Source: Warburgia ugandensis
Taxonomy: Eukaryota; Streptophyta; Magnoliopsida; Canellales; Canellaceae
Reading direction: 5' to 3'
Length of the DNA stretch: 64,000 bases
Assembly: GCA_035236585.1 (NCBI GenBank)
Contig: CP141132.1
Coordinates: 47,557,880 to 47,621,879, forward strand
Positions 50,850 through 64,000 of the stretch are shown piece after piece. Positions within the stretch are counted from its first letter, which is position 1; the number at the start of each line of letters is the position of its first letter. The position numbers and the translations under genes were made by a program. The notes beneath the pieces were generated by a model. That model saw only the letters and a program-made list of their open reading frames with translations, ran no database searches and was not told the origin of the DNA.

Positions 50850-53562
50850 TGGGCTCTATGTGTCATTTTTTTCTTTCAAAAAAATAAGGATTTTCAAAGA
50901 AATGAACACTACATTTCTACCAAAATCATGCAATGTCTCCTCTATTTTTTGAACTTACACAGTTTACGCATGTGATGTGATGCCTCAGATAAACACAGTT
51001 TAAATCAAATAAATAATAAAGGAGACTCTGTCTCCATCCATTCACATGAATACATGATTTAAATGTTTATAGTTTTAAAATTATAAAATATGATACATAA
51101 TGAGCAGTATAATAAAATTCTAAAATCTCAATCGTGTTTTACAAATCAATGTCATGCCAAACCAATTCAATTCATTAGTTTCAATATCCTTGCATATTGT
51201 TTCAAAGACAATAGTAACCTTTGTAAGGTATTTTACAAGCTATTAAAGATCATCACAACTCATGTCATGCATCATCTCATAAATTTACTCATCCAAATTG
51301 GAGAGTAAATCATCGCAAAAAATAATTAACAAAAAGCATTTAAATCATATAATGCTTCAACGTAATCAATGTAATTCAATAAATACATATGCATACTACC
51401 ATCTAAACCTCCTTGAGGTCTCACAAGTGTAGAAACACTCATAATCCGACCATTTGTTATGAGTGCTCTTTATAGACCTAAAATCCCAGGAAGCCATGAA
51501 TCTATGCTAACACACTATATACTTGTGAAACTCTAAATAATAGACCCTCTGTAAGTGGAGGAGATCTAATCAAGTCCATAACTATCATATCAATACCAAG
51601 ACGGGTAGACTCCCTGCAGTGTGTGCATGGGAAACACAGTACGCAAGGCCATGACCTACCTATGTTGTCATCGACCTGAATTCAGCCTTTTACAGTTGGG
51701 TATCATATATATAAATTTTTGGACAGGGGATGATTAGTCCTCAACCCTCCTAGAGCAGTGTCCATCAGGCAACCCTATTCCCTCCATAACATAATAATAC
51801 TAGGTATCATTGCATGCCACCATATCATATAAAACCATAGAAATCCATGTACTTATGAAATTATGCAAATCAATCTCATGATATAATATAACCATGTAAA
51901 AGCAACCCTCACAAGGGTTGAGTATGAGGGTTCCTCACTCCTCATCATTTCATAAATCACAAACTTCATGCAATTTCAAATATATTTTCATGTACAAGTT
52001 TTCAATTTAATAATAAATCAACATGGTATTCCAAAGTGATAAGTTGCATGAAAAATAAACATACTCACAATATAAATCAGAAATGTCCAAAAATCTCAAT
52101 TTTATGTGTTTTCAAACTTGATAGAATAGTTTCCAATAGTTTCCATGTTTCACAAATGCTTATTGAAGTTCAAACTACCTACCTCCTTATCGTGCTTCAC
52201 AATTTAGTTTTATCCCTTCTTCAATTGACTTATCAATTACCTAATCAAGTTAATATTTTAGATTCATTGTCAATGTCAATTCTTACATTAAAAATTACAA
52301 GAAAATATACTTATTCTTTATCAAAACCATAGGTTTATTAATCCATTTCAATGGTCTGTACTCTAACCAGAAGTTTTTTAGGTATCTTTACTAATTTAAG
52401 GGTTAGATGTTGCCAAGTTCCTCTTCCTTTGCTATTTGATTGGACGGATAAGATTGTGGGATAAATTTTATTCAAATTTCATAATTTGAGTCATATCCTA
52501 GTCAATTCAGGCTTTTAGAATTCATCTATGGTGTCTGCTCATCAATCAAACATCATTACAGTTTCCACGGTAACTGATCGAATGACTGAGATTGTTCGAT
52601 TGGTTTATAGCCTACATCAACAATCTCAATAAAATCTAAGCTATATAAGGTGTGTATTTATCTATATCTAAGCTTGGAAAAAGAAATGTACAGCTAAGTC
52701 ATCTCAAAATATAAATTTAACTTAAACCATTACGAATCTAACAAAATATCTGAAATAAGAATAGGGTTTTACAAATCTTACTCCTAGGAGTGTTTCCTTG
52801 TTGTTCCCTTCCTGAATGAGCCAGATTGATGACTATTTTATAATGAACTTCTCTTATCACGCCGTGTCCTTTTCACCTCTCTGATCAACGATAAAGATCA
52901 TCTCAGATTCCCCAATAACCTGGGGGTTTTCATTCATCTCCTTGCGTTGAGTGCAATGACTGGCTCAGATCATCGATCCGAGCCATTGTCTTCTCTAGTG
53001 ATGATTGCAACTCTGGCACCCGAACCATGGTTTTTTTTGCTCACCAGTGCTATAGACTTCTCCAGCAAGCTGGCCTCCTTCTTCCCACACTTTGCTTTTC
53101 TCCTTTCCCATGTTCTCCTTCCTCTTCTATTTTTTCTTCTTCTTCTTCTTCTCCCTCCTTTTCCACCTCTCTTGATTTGTCTCTATGTCAACTCAGGAAC
53201 AAACCTAATGATCTATTCTTTGATTCACTTAAGTTAGAGGTGGGGGTGTTCCATTATAAAAATGGACCCTCCTTTTACATACAACAATTTCTTCTTTCTT
53301 TTCACCTTCAAAAGTTCATAACTTCCTCATCCGAACTCTGATTTTAGTGTTCTTTGTGTCATTGGTTTTTTTTTTTTTCTAAGTACAATTTCTTGTTGTT
53401 TCTTCAACAATTTTTTATCTCAACTGGGCCTCTCAGTAGGATTCAAACCTAGATGAAGTTATGACCATCTGTCAAAGAAAAAAGAATGAATTGGTCTCAA
53501 TAAATTGCAAGACAACCAATTGAAACCCAAAACCTCAAAATTTAAAAATTGACTTTATCACA
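50850..53562 (-). mobile_element. Element T 5' LTR (Tekay/Del-like)
   Basis: Starts TGTGATAAAGTCAATTTT on the minus strand at 53562 and aligns with 42996-46215 from 53360 down to 50860. The last 130 or so bases seen at the other LTR's end are missing. Right flank ACAAC compares with ACAGC at the left of T, a target duplication with one change. Open frames at 52036, 52947 and 53027 lie in LTR sequence and a CT-rich stretch and have no domain. Confidence 0.65.
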
Positions 53563-53667
53563 ACAACACCTAGGAAAGTGGTCAAGACATCTTAAATTTT
53601 TTTAGATTCTTATTTTCTATTTAGTAGTTTTTCTCCATGACTAGCAAAATCTAAGTCTAGAGGTATT
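53563..53667 (+). other. Element D sequence before its 3' LTR
   Basis: The short remnant between T and the 3' LTR of D. It should include the polypurine tract, but none is obvious. Confidence 0.4.
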
Positions 53668-56600
53668 TGATAGGTATAAAATTATTACATAGAAATTTCA
53701 AGAAATAGTAGGTGGGATTTTTGACATCCAATACCATCCTTAAACAACCAATGAGAAGGCATTGGAGATAGGATTGGCCAGTAGAAAGCAGCCATGCAAG
53801 AGAGAGAAGACTAAGTCCTGATCGGCAGAGAAAATTTCGGTGTGCTGCCCACCATTTTTCAAGGAGGAGAAAATGTGTTCTTCTCATACATGTGATTGGC
53901 CAGAGGTAAAAGTGATGGGATGAGGAGAAAATAAATTAGGAGTTTGCATGAGAAAATCTCTATGGAATCCTGTCATCCATCTTAAGATATATCGATCCAA
54001 CAGATGAGAAGAAATGAGCCATAAAACAATGCCTTTTTAGATGTAAGGCTTCAAGGAAATCTCAACAATTTACCTTAGGGTTAAAACATGATACAAGGTA
54101 ACATAATGAAGAAGAAAAATCATGAATATCTTGGCCACCATTCCACCTCATCTCACCATACAAACCAGTCATAGAACTTGATCTAACTGTCAAACTAAGA
54201 ATGACTTTCAACACATTCTACATGTAGTCCATGATTTTTCCAAGGGGAGCTATTGGAAAAAGATAATTGGTAGGGAAAGAAAGATAATGAGATAAAGGAA
54301 AGATGAGGATGGGGATGGAAAGGAGTTTCCAATAGGAAACTTCCACCTTCTTTTCCTCCCATGACGTAAAACAACAAAAGATGGGACTACATGTGTGATT
54401 CTCATTACCATGCCCCATCTAAAGGGGAGAAACCTTAAAGAGAGCTACTTTGGATGTGGGTCTTGAATATTGGTTGGGACCCTTAGTGCTTACACATTGA
54501 ATTCCATAGGAGAGAGAGCCACTTTGGGTATGGGTGTTGAGGGCTGATTAGGAGCCTTAATGCTTACATGTTGAAATCCATATGAGAGGTGCTTCATGTG
54601 CAAGTCATTAGAGGTAAGTTACATATACTAATCAAAGGAGAAGAGAGCTATTTGTTTGTAATTTTGAAGTATCTCTTCATCTTATTTCATTTTGGGGCTT
54701 TCTTATATCTCCTTCTTAACTTTGTATTGCATGTGGAATTAAAGGAAGGAGGACAAGAGGATGCTTGCTTGTCTTTTTCAAACAGCTCCTCTTAAAAGTA
54801 TTTCATGTGAATCTTTGGAGTGGTGTGCATATTTTATAGATATTGTGCATAGTGCATTGGGATAGGAAAGGAATAGAGCTGGTTGTTGTCTTTTCAAGCA
54901 ATTCTACCCTTAAAGGAGCTCATATGGGATGCTTGGGGAGTGGTTTATCTTCTTCAAGTAGCTGCCCAAGAGTAGCTACATAGGATTTAATATTGCGTGT
55001 AAAGAGAAAAGGAAGCAGTTGCTTGGATTTTCTTTTCATCTAGCAATTTCCCAAGAACAAGAAGGAGGCTTTTACACATTAAAAATAAGGAAAAGAACTT
55101 TCCATCTTAAAGGGGCATGTGTGCAAATAAAAAAAAGGTGGCGACAAATTTATTGCAAGGAAACAAAAGAGTGTGAAGCTTTGGGTAGTGAATGGAGTCT
55201 TAAGAGTTATTGGATGACTGTTGAGTGTGATACATCAACACATTAGAAAGAAGATAGGCTGCATGAAATCTAAGGGAGTATTGGTTGGCCTTAATCCAAA
55301 ATTGTTTGAAAAGGGGTCGTGCATATAATCCATGCTGATTTGGTGAGTTATTCTTTTGGGTTTGTAGCTGTTGGGTGGTGTCCTATGTGCTTGTTGAGTG
55401 ACACAACAAGTGTATGGGTATAGATGATGAAAGTTGATGGTAGTAGGGGTTAAAGTGGGTTTAACTACAATCTTACTGAGTGACATGGAGAAAAAGTTGG
55501 TGATATCTCTTTCATTCCATAGGGAAGTTTAGTTTGTTTCAATTTTTCTTTGTTTAATTCTTATATTTGAATTTTTGTAATCATTTAAATTTGAAGCAAT
55601 GAAAGTTCTCTTTACTTTTTATTATTAGCATGCTCTTTATTTTGTGCTTATGTTATTCATGCTTTTGTTAGTTGTTAGATTTAGTTTAGTTTTATTTATG
55701 CATGTATGTTAAATTAGTCACTTAGGCAAGAGAATGAAAAGTATGTTTGAATAAAATATTATTAATATTAGATTATATAGAATAAAAAATTCTTTAATAT
55801 TAATATTAGAATCATAGCACTCTAAGTTTACATACTTTCTTCTTCCTTGAAAGAAAGGGATACTAAGTATAGTAAGAAAGAGGGGCTATACGAGAATCTT
55901 TGATAGTCGACGCCCAAAGTAGACAGCCATGCTTTGTGGTGTAGCTTTAATATTACTCATAAGCACGTAGATCAATGTAGTAATTTGCATGTGATAAAGG
56001 CCAATCAAAAGAAAACTAACGTGCAATATAATCAATTCACTTAACAAACAACCTAAAAAACTAAATGGGTTCCTAAGGAATCAAGAAAATATGATGAATA
56101 AGCTGCTGGAAATTAAGCATGAAGATTGAATGGAAAAATTCTAGATTTCAAGCACTTAAGAAACTTAAATCAAAACCAAGCATAATAGAAAGCAACTTAA
56201 CAAGAAATTTTTATGAAAGATAATAATCACTACCTAAAGTATTTATCTACTAGAATCAAGAATAAACAATAATCCTTAAGCAACTTTATTGATTGAATGT
56301 CAAAGTACATCAAATATAGTTCTCATTATACATAGATTACAGCATGGAAAATATGCACTCCTCCCACACTTAAAACTTCATTCAAATCAAACATCCAACA
56401 CACTTAAATGCTCTAAAACTAAATTAAGATGACATATAAGTGAAATCCAAGAGAGAATTCAAGAGAAAAATGGCTGGAATGATGGGGCTAGTTAAGGCAA
56501 AGAATGCCTAGAACTAGTTCTACATTCAAGCTAAAAAACATGGAATTTAAGGAGAGAAATCAGTGATTCAAGATTTTCCTTCTCTTGGCTATCACTACCA

Positions 56601-58580
56601 GAGGAGAATTAACTTGGATCTTTGATGAATAAGTAACAAAAACTAAGAAATTGGAAGAAAAGGACTAAAAGAAAGCTAGGAGGAATTATGAGTGTGAAAG
56701 CAAAATCAAAGCATGGAAACAAAGCAAGAAGATAAAGCAATGAAACAAAGTACTAACCTAGAATTGAAGTGCAAAAAAAAAGGAAAAGGACTTGAGAAAT
56801 CCAATAGAAAGTAACCCAAAAGAAATCCAAAGCCCAAAGCTCCAAATATCACCAAGCTAGAGTGCAACTTTTTAAGGTTTTATCACTAAACATCTACTTA
56901 GCAATATATATATATATATATATGGAATGCTTGGTGATTTATAGATGCAATGTTTCCAATTACATGAAGGCTAAATCTAAGAAGGGAAAGTGAATCTAGA
57001 TATAGGGTTTTAATGAGGGAAAGTTAGGTAAGCAAGTAAGGTCATAAGATGATATCATAGCTGGCTATTATGTATTTAGAAAGGGGGAAGTGTCCTCTTC
57101 TCAGTAAGGTGGCATGCAACTCCTTCCCTTCTAAATATATGGTTTTTTGGTTGTTGGAAAGAGAGAAAAATAGAAAGAAAAATGGTATTAAAGATTGGGA
57201 AAGATCTAAGGTTTTTTATTTGCTTTGACTTGAAGTAGATCTAGGGGTTTCCTAATTAGGAAACCACTTAAATTGCCAACTAAGCAAGGGGAGGTATCAC
57301 TTTCTAGGAAGATGGCTCCCTCCTTAAGTAAAAAAATGTGGAAGCCTTAGTTAGGTGGGTTGGAAGGATGGAAAATAGAAAGTGAAAAGTGGGATTTCTC
57401 TCTTGATTGGTCCAACTATGCATAATCATCTTACCTTTTTACAAATATCACTCAAAAGCTTCTAATTATCCCTTAAAACACAACTATTAACATAGTATAC
57501 TTGCTTGAAAACTAGTCTTGCAATGGTATCACTCCATGTGGCATGGATCCCATGTGGTCTGATGGCTCACTTTGATGGCTCATTCCTTAGTGGATTAAGT
57601 GGCTAAGTCCTTTGGCTTCATAACATGAATGGCTTGGCTTCCTTAGGTTTTTAGATTGATTACAAAATCTTATGTGTGGCTCTAATTCTTATGCAAAGTT
57701 GATGGAAATGTATGGCCTTTTGCAAGGATCATTTTAATAGCCATTCATTCCCAATGCCTACTTGCTTTCCTTAAGATAAGTTTTAGGACTACTGCAAAAC
57801 AACAAAACATGATTTTTTGACGACCTTTACGGGGCTCCACCCTCAAATCCTAGGCAAGGGAAGAACTACCTTGCACCCCCCGGGAGCTAACCACGTAGCT
57901 TGACTCGCAAAAACTCTATGAATCACAATATATGTGGTTAGATCATCTTATTTCTTCCAACAAAAGAGTAAAAATCCTAATTAAATCCTAGAAAATTATA
58001 ATGATTCACATACTTTCTTTGGATTAGTTTCTGAACCTATAACAATTGTACTTTTGAATTATTAGGTTAGAAATGCATGTGTTACAAATCTTTTTAAAAA
58101 AACCCTAGAAATAATACTATTATTTATGACACATGAACTATTAATTGGATACTTTCTATACAAAATTGAATACTTATAACTTTGAATAAGTATAGTGCCA
58201 TGCTAAGAAACTAGTATTAAGAAAATATTTAAAGAGAGCTTTAAAAGAAATATTTTCTATGTGTTAGAAACATCATGCTTCATATTACATGAGTAAAATC
58301 AACCTAAATAGCTTAATCCTTAAAATAATTCATGTCTAATAAATTAGATTTTTAATTCCTAGGCTTAGGTTTGATTTTTAGCATTTTTATGTGTTTCTAT
58401 GATTTTTAGCATATTTAGATAATTAGTTTAGTTTAATAAAACATTTGGCTAGGTTAAAGTAGCTAAACTAAGCTTTAATTAAATTTGATTTTTTAATAGA
58501 GTCTATGTGGATCAACCTGTTCTTGTCGTGTCTATGCTATAGTGGAGCCATGCCTTGCAATTATTTTTGAAACACATCAG
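53668..58580 (+). mobile_element. Element D 3' LTR, split by a nested LTR
   Basis: Partner of 31188-33632, starting TGATAGGTATAAAATTATT. The alignment runs to 55936, is broken by the family A LTR (55937-58179), and resumes at 58180 (CTTTGAATAAGTATAGTGCC, the counterpart of 33256-33275). It ends ACATCA at 58580. Excluding the insertion it is about 2.67 kb. The following GGGAG compares with GGGAT before the 5' LTR. Confidence 0.75.
55937..58179 (-). mobile_element. Family A solo LTR in the 3' LTR of D
   Basis: Flanked by perfect CTTTG duplications (55932-55936 and 58180-58184); the 5' LTR of D shows the empty site (TACTTTGAATAAG at about 33254). On the minus strand it begins TTATAAGTATTCAATTTTG (TG changed to TT) and shares the CTTGGCTATCACTACCAGAG-type block at 56583 and other stretches with the A copies. 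At 2.24 kb it is shorter than its relatives and has no GA tract. An AT microsatellite is near 56905-56921. No coding. Confidence 0.8.
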
Positions 58581-58776
58581 GGAGCAACCCATGGAAGTCA
58601 CTCAACTCATCGTTGGAGGTCCCACCCGATAGTAGTGAATTGCTTTTAGGCACATGTTCTCCTTCAATGACCACCTGACTATTCAGACTTTGAGTATTAG
58701 GATGCATGTGATTTATTTATGAGTTTAATTTTTACATCAAAAACCCTAACTTTTGCATTGTTTTTACAACATTTGA
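58581..58776. other. Target sequence right of element D
   Basis: About 200 bases between D and the next solo LTR. No gene was recognised. It ends in the target duplication TTTGA. It should be the continuation of whatever D inserted into, but I could not match it to the Athila-like remnant ending at 31187. Confidence 0.35.
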
Positions 58777-61490
58777 TGTGGCTACCCAAAATTTTAAGTC
58801 CTATTTTATTTTGAAAAAATTGGATTGAACAAGAGAATGAATGCTTTATCAACTTTGAATTTTAGAAGTGAGAATTTATAGAAATCAAATTTGTTTTAAA
58901 TACCCTCATAATTAGATTTTACTCAAAAAATTGAATCCAACAATACAAAGAACACTGAAAATGGAGTTCAAATGAGAAAGTTACAGAACTTTTAAGTATA
59001 AGGGCATTTTGATCATTGAAAGAAGAAAAGGGAGACAGAAGTAGAGGGGACTATTTTTTATAATGACACCCCTTTCCATATATGACTCCATCACCACTGG
59101 GGGAGAAATTTGATGATCATGTTGCCCACAAGGAAAGCTGATCACTGACAATAAAAGCCCTCTTTTCCCCACCATCGTACTCTCTCCTAGACTTCTCCCT
59201 CTTCTTCTCCTCTCCCCATGGCAACCTATTTCCTCCATCGTCACGGGTGATCTAAGGATTCCAGCAAGCATAGTCAAATTTGCACCATGAAAAAATGATC
59301 AGACCTTCTTTGGCTACTAGGCAACACCTTCCTCTCTCTATTCATTCATCTCTCTCCTTCTCCAGTGTTTTCCCCTTAGATCCCAGCAAGATCTGGTCTC
59401 ACTGGCCAGTAAATCACCAATGAAACCAAAACTGGTGGATCAAGGCTAGAACTCACTCAAAGACAGCTCAAATAGGAGATCTGAGCCATCCAATGATTTC
59501 GTGGGACCTCAAAACCCCCAGATATGGGAAAACAATCAAATTTTAACTCATCTTAGATGTTGATTTAGAACTTGGTGATATGACATTTTAGATTGGATCA
59601 TCTCACCGACCTCCAATCTTTATGCCCAACATGCATTCTAAAATGCATCTTGTAAACACACGATCCTGGCACACCCTAGTGCATGCAGGGCTGTCGTGGT
59701 TTGAATGGAATGACTTGCATCCTAGAACTGAGACACATCCCATTTTGTTGCGTTTTGGATCCGAAATCTTAATCTCGAACATTAAACAAATCTAAAACAC
59801 AAAATCTCTAATTTATAAGGTTATACAATTCTGATTGATGATCAAAAAAGTTAGTTGGATTCATCTTGATAACGTGGATCTAATTATATAATAAAATTTA
59901 GGATCAGAGAACAATTTTAACTAATTATACTTAGAAACTATAAAAACTCATAGATCTATAAGATCAAGGATGATCAAACCCTAATAAGTGATCAATTGGA
60001 TAATTTAACAGACCTATAAACCTAGATCAACCCTGAATTAAGGACATCAATCCTTAGATCATAGATCTAACCATTGATAAATAGGATCGGAGTCTAGATC
60101 GATGCTCTAGGCCATTGATCTGCAAATCTAACTGATGATTAATAGAGAATGGGAATTAATACTTAGGTTCATACCCTTAACACATACTTAGGACTCGACA
60201 AAGACCTTACAGGAGATCTAGGATTCAAACTGAAGACAAATGTGAAGTAAGTGGCATCCTTGACATAAGTAGTCTGATGCTACTAAGTTTTCGACTAAAT
60301 TCCAAACTCAATCAAATTACCTGAAATTATTTTCATGTTTAATATGTTTTTGAAATGATAAATGATTTATGATCTTGATTGATAATGCTACTACTTATAT
60401 CTTTCATAGCTTATCTTTATTCTAGAATTTCATAAATGCATAAATTGCATGTTTTGAAATTAGGTTAATGAGCCTAATGGGCACTATGTTAAGAGGTTGT
60501 TTGTCTATGGGGTTGGCCTCCTGGCTCTAACCACCAAAGATGGTAGCTATCATTGCCCAAAGTAGCACTTGTCCCTTTTCTCAACTGCTATGCTAATGGG
60601 ACAACCACTGCAGGTGTTCACGACACCTTTTCAAGAACATATCCATAGTCGTTGTAAAGGCTATGGTGTGCTGGTCTCTAGATACCAAAGACACACGATT
60701 TTCAAATAGGTCTGATTCTGAGCATAGTGGACCCTACAATTTCTGTTTTACACTGCCATACATGGTGCATTGAGATGGTCTCAAATGAGTACTTGTGACT
60801 AATCAGTTGATGTGTTTGCCAAGATACCCACCTGCATGATATCTGCCATAGGGCTGGGATTCTAGCATCTAGTTTTTATCAATTACTACTTTAAGAATTT
60901 CATAATATTTTTATTATTGATTTATTTATTTCATTGAAAATTCTATATGTAAAATGTGAGAATGATTTATGCATGAATACCCATGTTTACATAAATTGCA
61001 TGATTTTATTACCTGAAAAACTTCTCTTGAAATTATACATGTTGCATGCTGTGTTTTCAAATTAGTAGTATTAGATCACCTACTGAGTATGTTAAATACT
61101 CAACAAAATATATTATTTTTATAGATCAGCTCTAGCAGGATTAGAAGAAGCATTAGAAAATGTTAGTGCTGTGATCAAGTGAGTGAAGATAAAGACGAGT
61201 ATGAATGTAAGTATATGACTTATCCATTGGACATGTATATGTAATTATTGCATTTGGACTATGAGCTGTGACTGGAAAGATTTGGGATGCATATGTTTTC
61301 ATCTTAGTTTTAAAAAAAAAAAAATTTCTCTTGGAAGTAAATGACATTTAGGGTTTTCAAATGAATTTAAAAGAAAAGATTTTTTTGTTACACTGCATTG
61401 TTTTTATAAAAGTGTTTTAAAATAGGCCCAACTCTACATTAGGAATTAATTTTGCATTTAAAAATGCATGTGCAAAACCGAGTCATCACA
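58777..61490 (+). mobile_element. Tekay/Del-like solo LTR, perfect target duplication
   Basis: Starts TGTGGCTACCCAAAATTTT and ends CCGAGTCATCACA; TTTGA flanks it on both sides (58772-58776 and 61491-61495). Length 2.71 kb. It resembles the T LTRs (for example CAAAGAACACTGAAAATGGA at 58949) and shares the end motif TTTAAAAATGCATG with the LTR ending at 29771. No internal coding region, so it is solo. The minus-strand frame at 58981-59277 is chance. Confidence 0.82.
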
Positions 61491-61495
61491 TTTGA

Positions 61496-62574
61496 TCACT
61501 CATTTTTACATTTATAGGATAGATTTGTAATAAAACACTTATTCTTCATCTAACCATAATTTAGTGTATTTTTAGGATTAGACGGACAATTGAAGGTAAG
61601 TATGTGTTTAAGAACATCTTGTATGATAAAAATTAGGACTTTTTTTATGTTTTATAGGTTGTAGACCAAAATCCAAGTGGTTCAATCAACTTTTCATATC
61701 ACCAATCAAGTTAAATTAAAATGGACATCTCATATCCCTCTAGGATGAAATTTGGATGAACCGAATCAAATCAAGACAAATGGCTCATGTTCCAACAATT
61801 TTCAAGTATGAAGGGTGTCCATGTCATTTTCATCACATCAAATAGTACTCTAAAGAAATCCACACATTTTGCTCTCTATACATTTATTTTGGAAAAAGAT
61901 CAAGTAAGTGGGACCCACTTATCTCACTCATTTTCTCATTCTAAGATACATCAAGGGCCCACAAGGTAGGACCTATGCTTTAGTTATTTAAAGCATGAGA
62001 AGACACTAAAAGTGGAGCAGCTAAATAGGGGAACATTCTAACAAAATGTGAGCTACTACGGGCTTTCTTAATATGAGTTGAAGATTCCTTAGTTTGTAAG
62101 AGATCTTATATGCTTAAGAAAAGAAGAAAGTGGGATGCTACAAGGCTTGGACATTTTAGCATGGAAGAGGAAGCATGAAGACTTCTTTTGGCTGGAATTA
62201 GAATGTGGAATAGAATGGATGAGGTGGAGGAGGAAAGTACCTAAGAAGGAAATGTGTTGCCATCTTATAAGAGAGGTTTCCTACTAAAGGTGAGCTACAA
62301 CACACATGGAAATCTTAGATTACTTGGGAAGGTTTCCTAAGTTGCAAAACACTTTGAGAAGGGAGTAGGCTGAGAATTCTTACTTGGAAGGTAGGATGGT
62401 TTCCTAAGTTGGAAAATGTTAATGGGCTATACAAGAAGAGAGTGGTTTGCTTAGTAAAACACAAGAAGATGAAGACAGGAGGTTGGGAGCTCCTTGGATC
62501 ATGTAGCTATTAGTTTTAAGAGAGGACAACTGAGTGATAACAATTTGTAGCAGTTGGTGGGGAGTTTTGCTTCT
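61496..62574 (+). other. Unassigned repeat-like sequence
   Basis: No gene seen. The run around AAAATTAGGAC...TTATAGGTTGTAGACC (61628-61670) and GAAATTTGGATGAACCGAAT (61747) has the feel of plant LTR/untranslated sequence, but no boundaries or partner were found in the window. It is interrupted at 62575 by a family A LTR. Confidence 0.35.
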
Positions 62575-64000
62575 TGTTGTTATTTTAATTAAACTTGCAA
62601 ATGCACAAATCTACTATAGTATTCTCACACAAGTGAAGTTGATCCCTCTAAGAATCTCACAGAAATGTATTTCAGGTGGATCTTATTTAACTTGTTTATC
62701 TTACCTAAACAAGAAAGACTGAGTTGATTTATCTAGGAATGCAAAACATACAAAAATTAAAAATGACAACTAATGGAAACTTGCTAAAAATTACAATGTA
62801 ATGAAAATATAAACTCACCTAACTAACATGTATTCAAACAAGGAATTATAGGAACTTAAAATGAATTAAAACTATGCAATATGACCTAAGGAAACTTGAA
62901 AACACAACTTGCTAAAAATAAAACTTTCCTAAACCTAAAACTTTCTAAAATTAACTAAGGAAACTTCCCAAATCTAAACTAAGATGCAAATCATGAATTA
63001 ACTATAGCTAATCTAGAATTAAACAACAAAACAAGTTAAGACCTAACAAGATTTTCACTTAAGAATCATGTGCGCGACCCATGGATAGTGTGCATGGTTC
63101 TAAGGTTTGAAAGTGATCAGATTTGATGCTTATAATGCAATTAATAATGTATCCTAAGTTATGCACTAAATAAACAACTAACCAAACTAAATGGGTTCCT
63201 TAGGATTCCATTAAATAGGATGTCTAGATGGCTGGAAACAAGCACCAAAGTTAAGGACAAGAAATTCTAGATTTCAATCACTTGAAAACATGAAACAAAT
63301 CAAGCATAAATAAGCACTTAACTTCTTCCATTCAAGATAACCGTTCATATCTGATGTACTATGATACTACAAAAAATCATTAACAAGAGCACTCAAAGAT
63401 TTCCATTAATTAGAATCAAAGTACATTAGAAATTGGACACATAATACATAAGTGTAAAGCTGAAAAGTGCGTCCAAGTCAAAAGCATAAAACTTGATCCA
63501 AACCTCCAATTTAACCAATTCCAATGCTTATAAACTCAAGTAGGACAGAATTCTAGGAGAACCTATATAGAAATGTAAGGGAAAAGATGAGTAAAGTGTT
63601 AAACTAAGCAATGATAACAAAGCACAAAACTAGATGGATCTAAAGGAGCAAAACATGTGAATCAAAGAGGGAAATCAATGGTCTAAGTTTCCTCTTCTCT
63701 TGGCCGCCACTACTCAAGAAGAGTAAGCTTGGATATTTAATAAAAGAACTAGAAAACAACAACAAGAATCAAGGTAAAAATCAAGGAAGAGAAAGTAAAG
63801 AAAAGCAATGAAAGTAAGGCAATAATAAACAAGTGAAAGAAGACAGCACTAACCTGATCACATGGAAGATAAACCAAGGAAAAATAACTTCCAAGAAGAG
63901 AGCTTAGGGATGTAACAAAGAAAGAAAAGCTAGATCCAAAGGATGAAGGCGTGGAGGCTTTTATAGAAGGGCAAATGGTTGTACATTGAAGAGATAGAGG
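62575..64000 (-). mobile_element. Family A LTR, runs off the right end
   Basis: Begins TGTTGTTATTTTAATTAA at 62575 (minus-strand end AACAACA). It carries the A-family block GTGAAGTTGATCCCTCTAAG (62634) and the CTTGGCCGCCACTACTCAAG block (63701). Sequence left of 62575 shows no primer motif on the minus strand, so it is a solo LTR or a 3' LTR. It is incomplete in this window. Confidence 0.68.

Noticed and set aside
50840-50855. Certain primer-binding site for element T
   Set aside because: ATAGAGCCCAG only partly resembles the tRNA-Met-type site and the adjoining LTR end is missing, so it is mentioned but not called.

Overview
The window looks like a heterochromatic, repeat-dominated stretch of a seed-plant nuclear genome, most likely an angiosperm. 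Reasons: it is AT-rich with most CpG lost, it has no convincing host gene, and almost everything recognisable is decayed plant-type transposon sequence: Athila/Tat-like and Tekay/chromovirus-like Ty3/gypsy elements, an L1-type LINE tail and a CACTA (En/Spm) end. No rRNA, tRNA, CRISPR array or bacterial-type operon was seen. The species cannot be named from this sequence.

Left part (1-25.35 kb). A CACTA fragment (860-2061, minus) holds a transposase-associated domain and subterminal repeats; an LTR of 'family A' (1-859) has landed in it. From 25.35 kb down to about 2.9 kb, read on the minus strand, there is a head-to-tail series: LTR A, primer site, leader, gag-like region, 3' noncoding region, LTR A, primer site, leader, gag-like region, gypsy pol. 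It is broken by a solo LTR A (18661-21452) and by a large Tekay-like LTR unit, B1 (11807-17099).

Middle part (25.35-31.19 kb). Plus-strand remains of an Athila-like gag-protease-RT-RNase H gene are split in the middle of RT by a solo LTR (27099-29771) with a perfect 5-bp target duplication.

Right part (31.19-58.58 kb). A second, plus-strand Athila-like element, D, keeps both LTRs (31188-33632 and 53668-58580), a primer site, gag/RT remains and a 3' noncoding tail. It has been filled by later insertions: B2 (34484-39330, an inverted relative of B1), a Tekay-like element T (42996-53562, minus) that itself holds an L1 LINE tail and a 0.47-kb foldback, and an LTR A (55937-58179) inside its 3' LTR. 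Beyond D lie another solo LTR (58777-61490, perfect duplication), unassigned repeat-like sequence, and a sixth LTR A running off the right end.

No element looks autonomous. The biology on show is the order of nested insertion: short flanking duplications and interrupted motifs allow a relative chronology. I found no undescribed functional system. The best candidates for follow-up are the foldback beside the LINE, the shared-LTR tandem, CpG-rich blocks kept inside some LTRs, and a short block conserved across the A-family LTRs.
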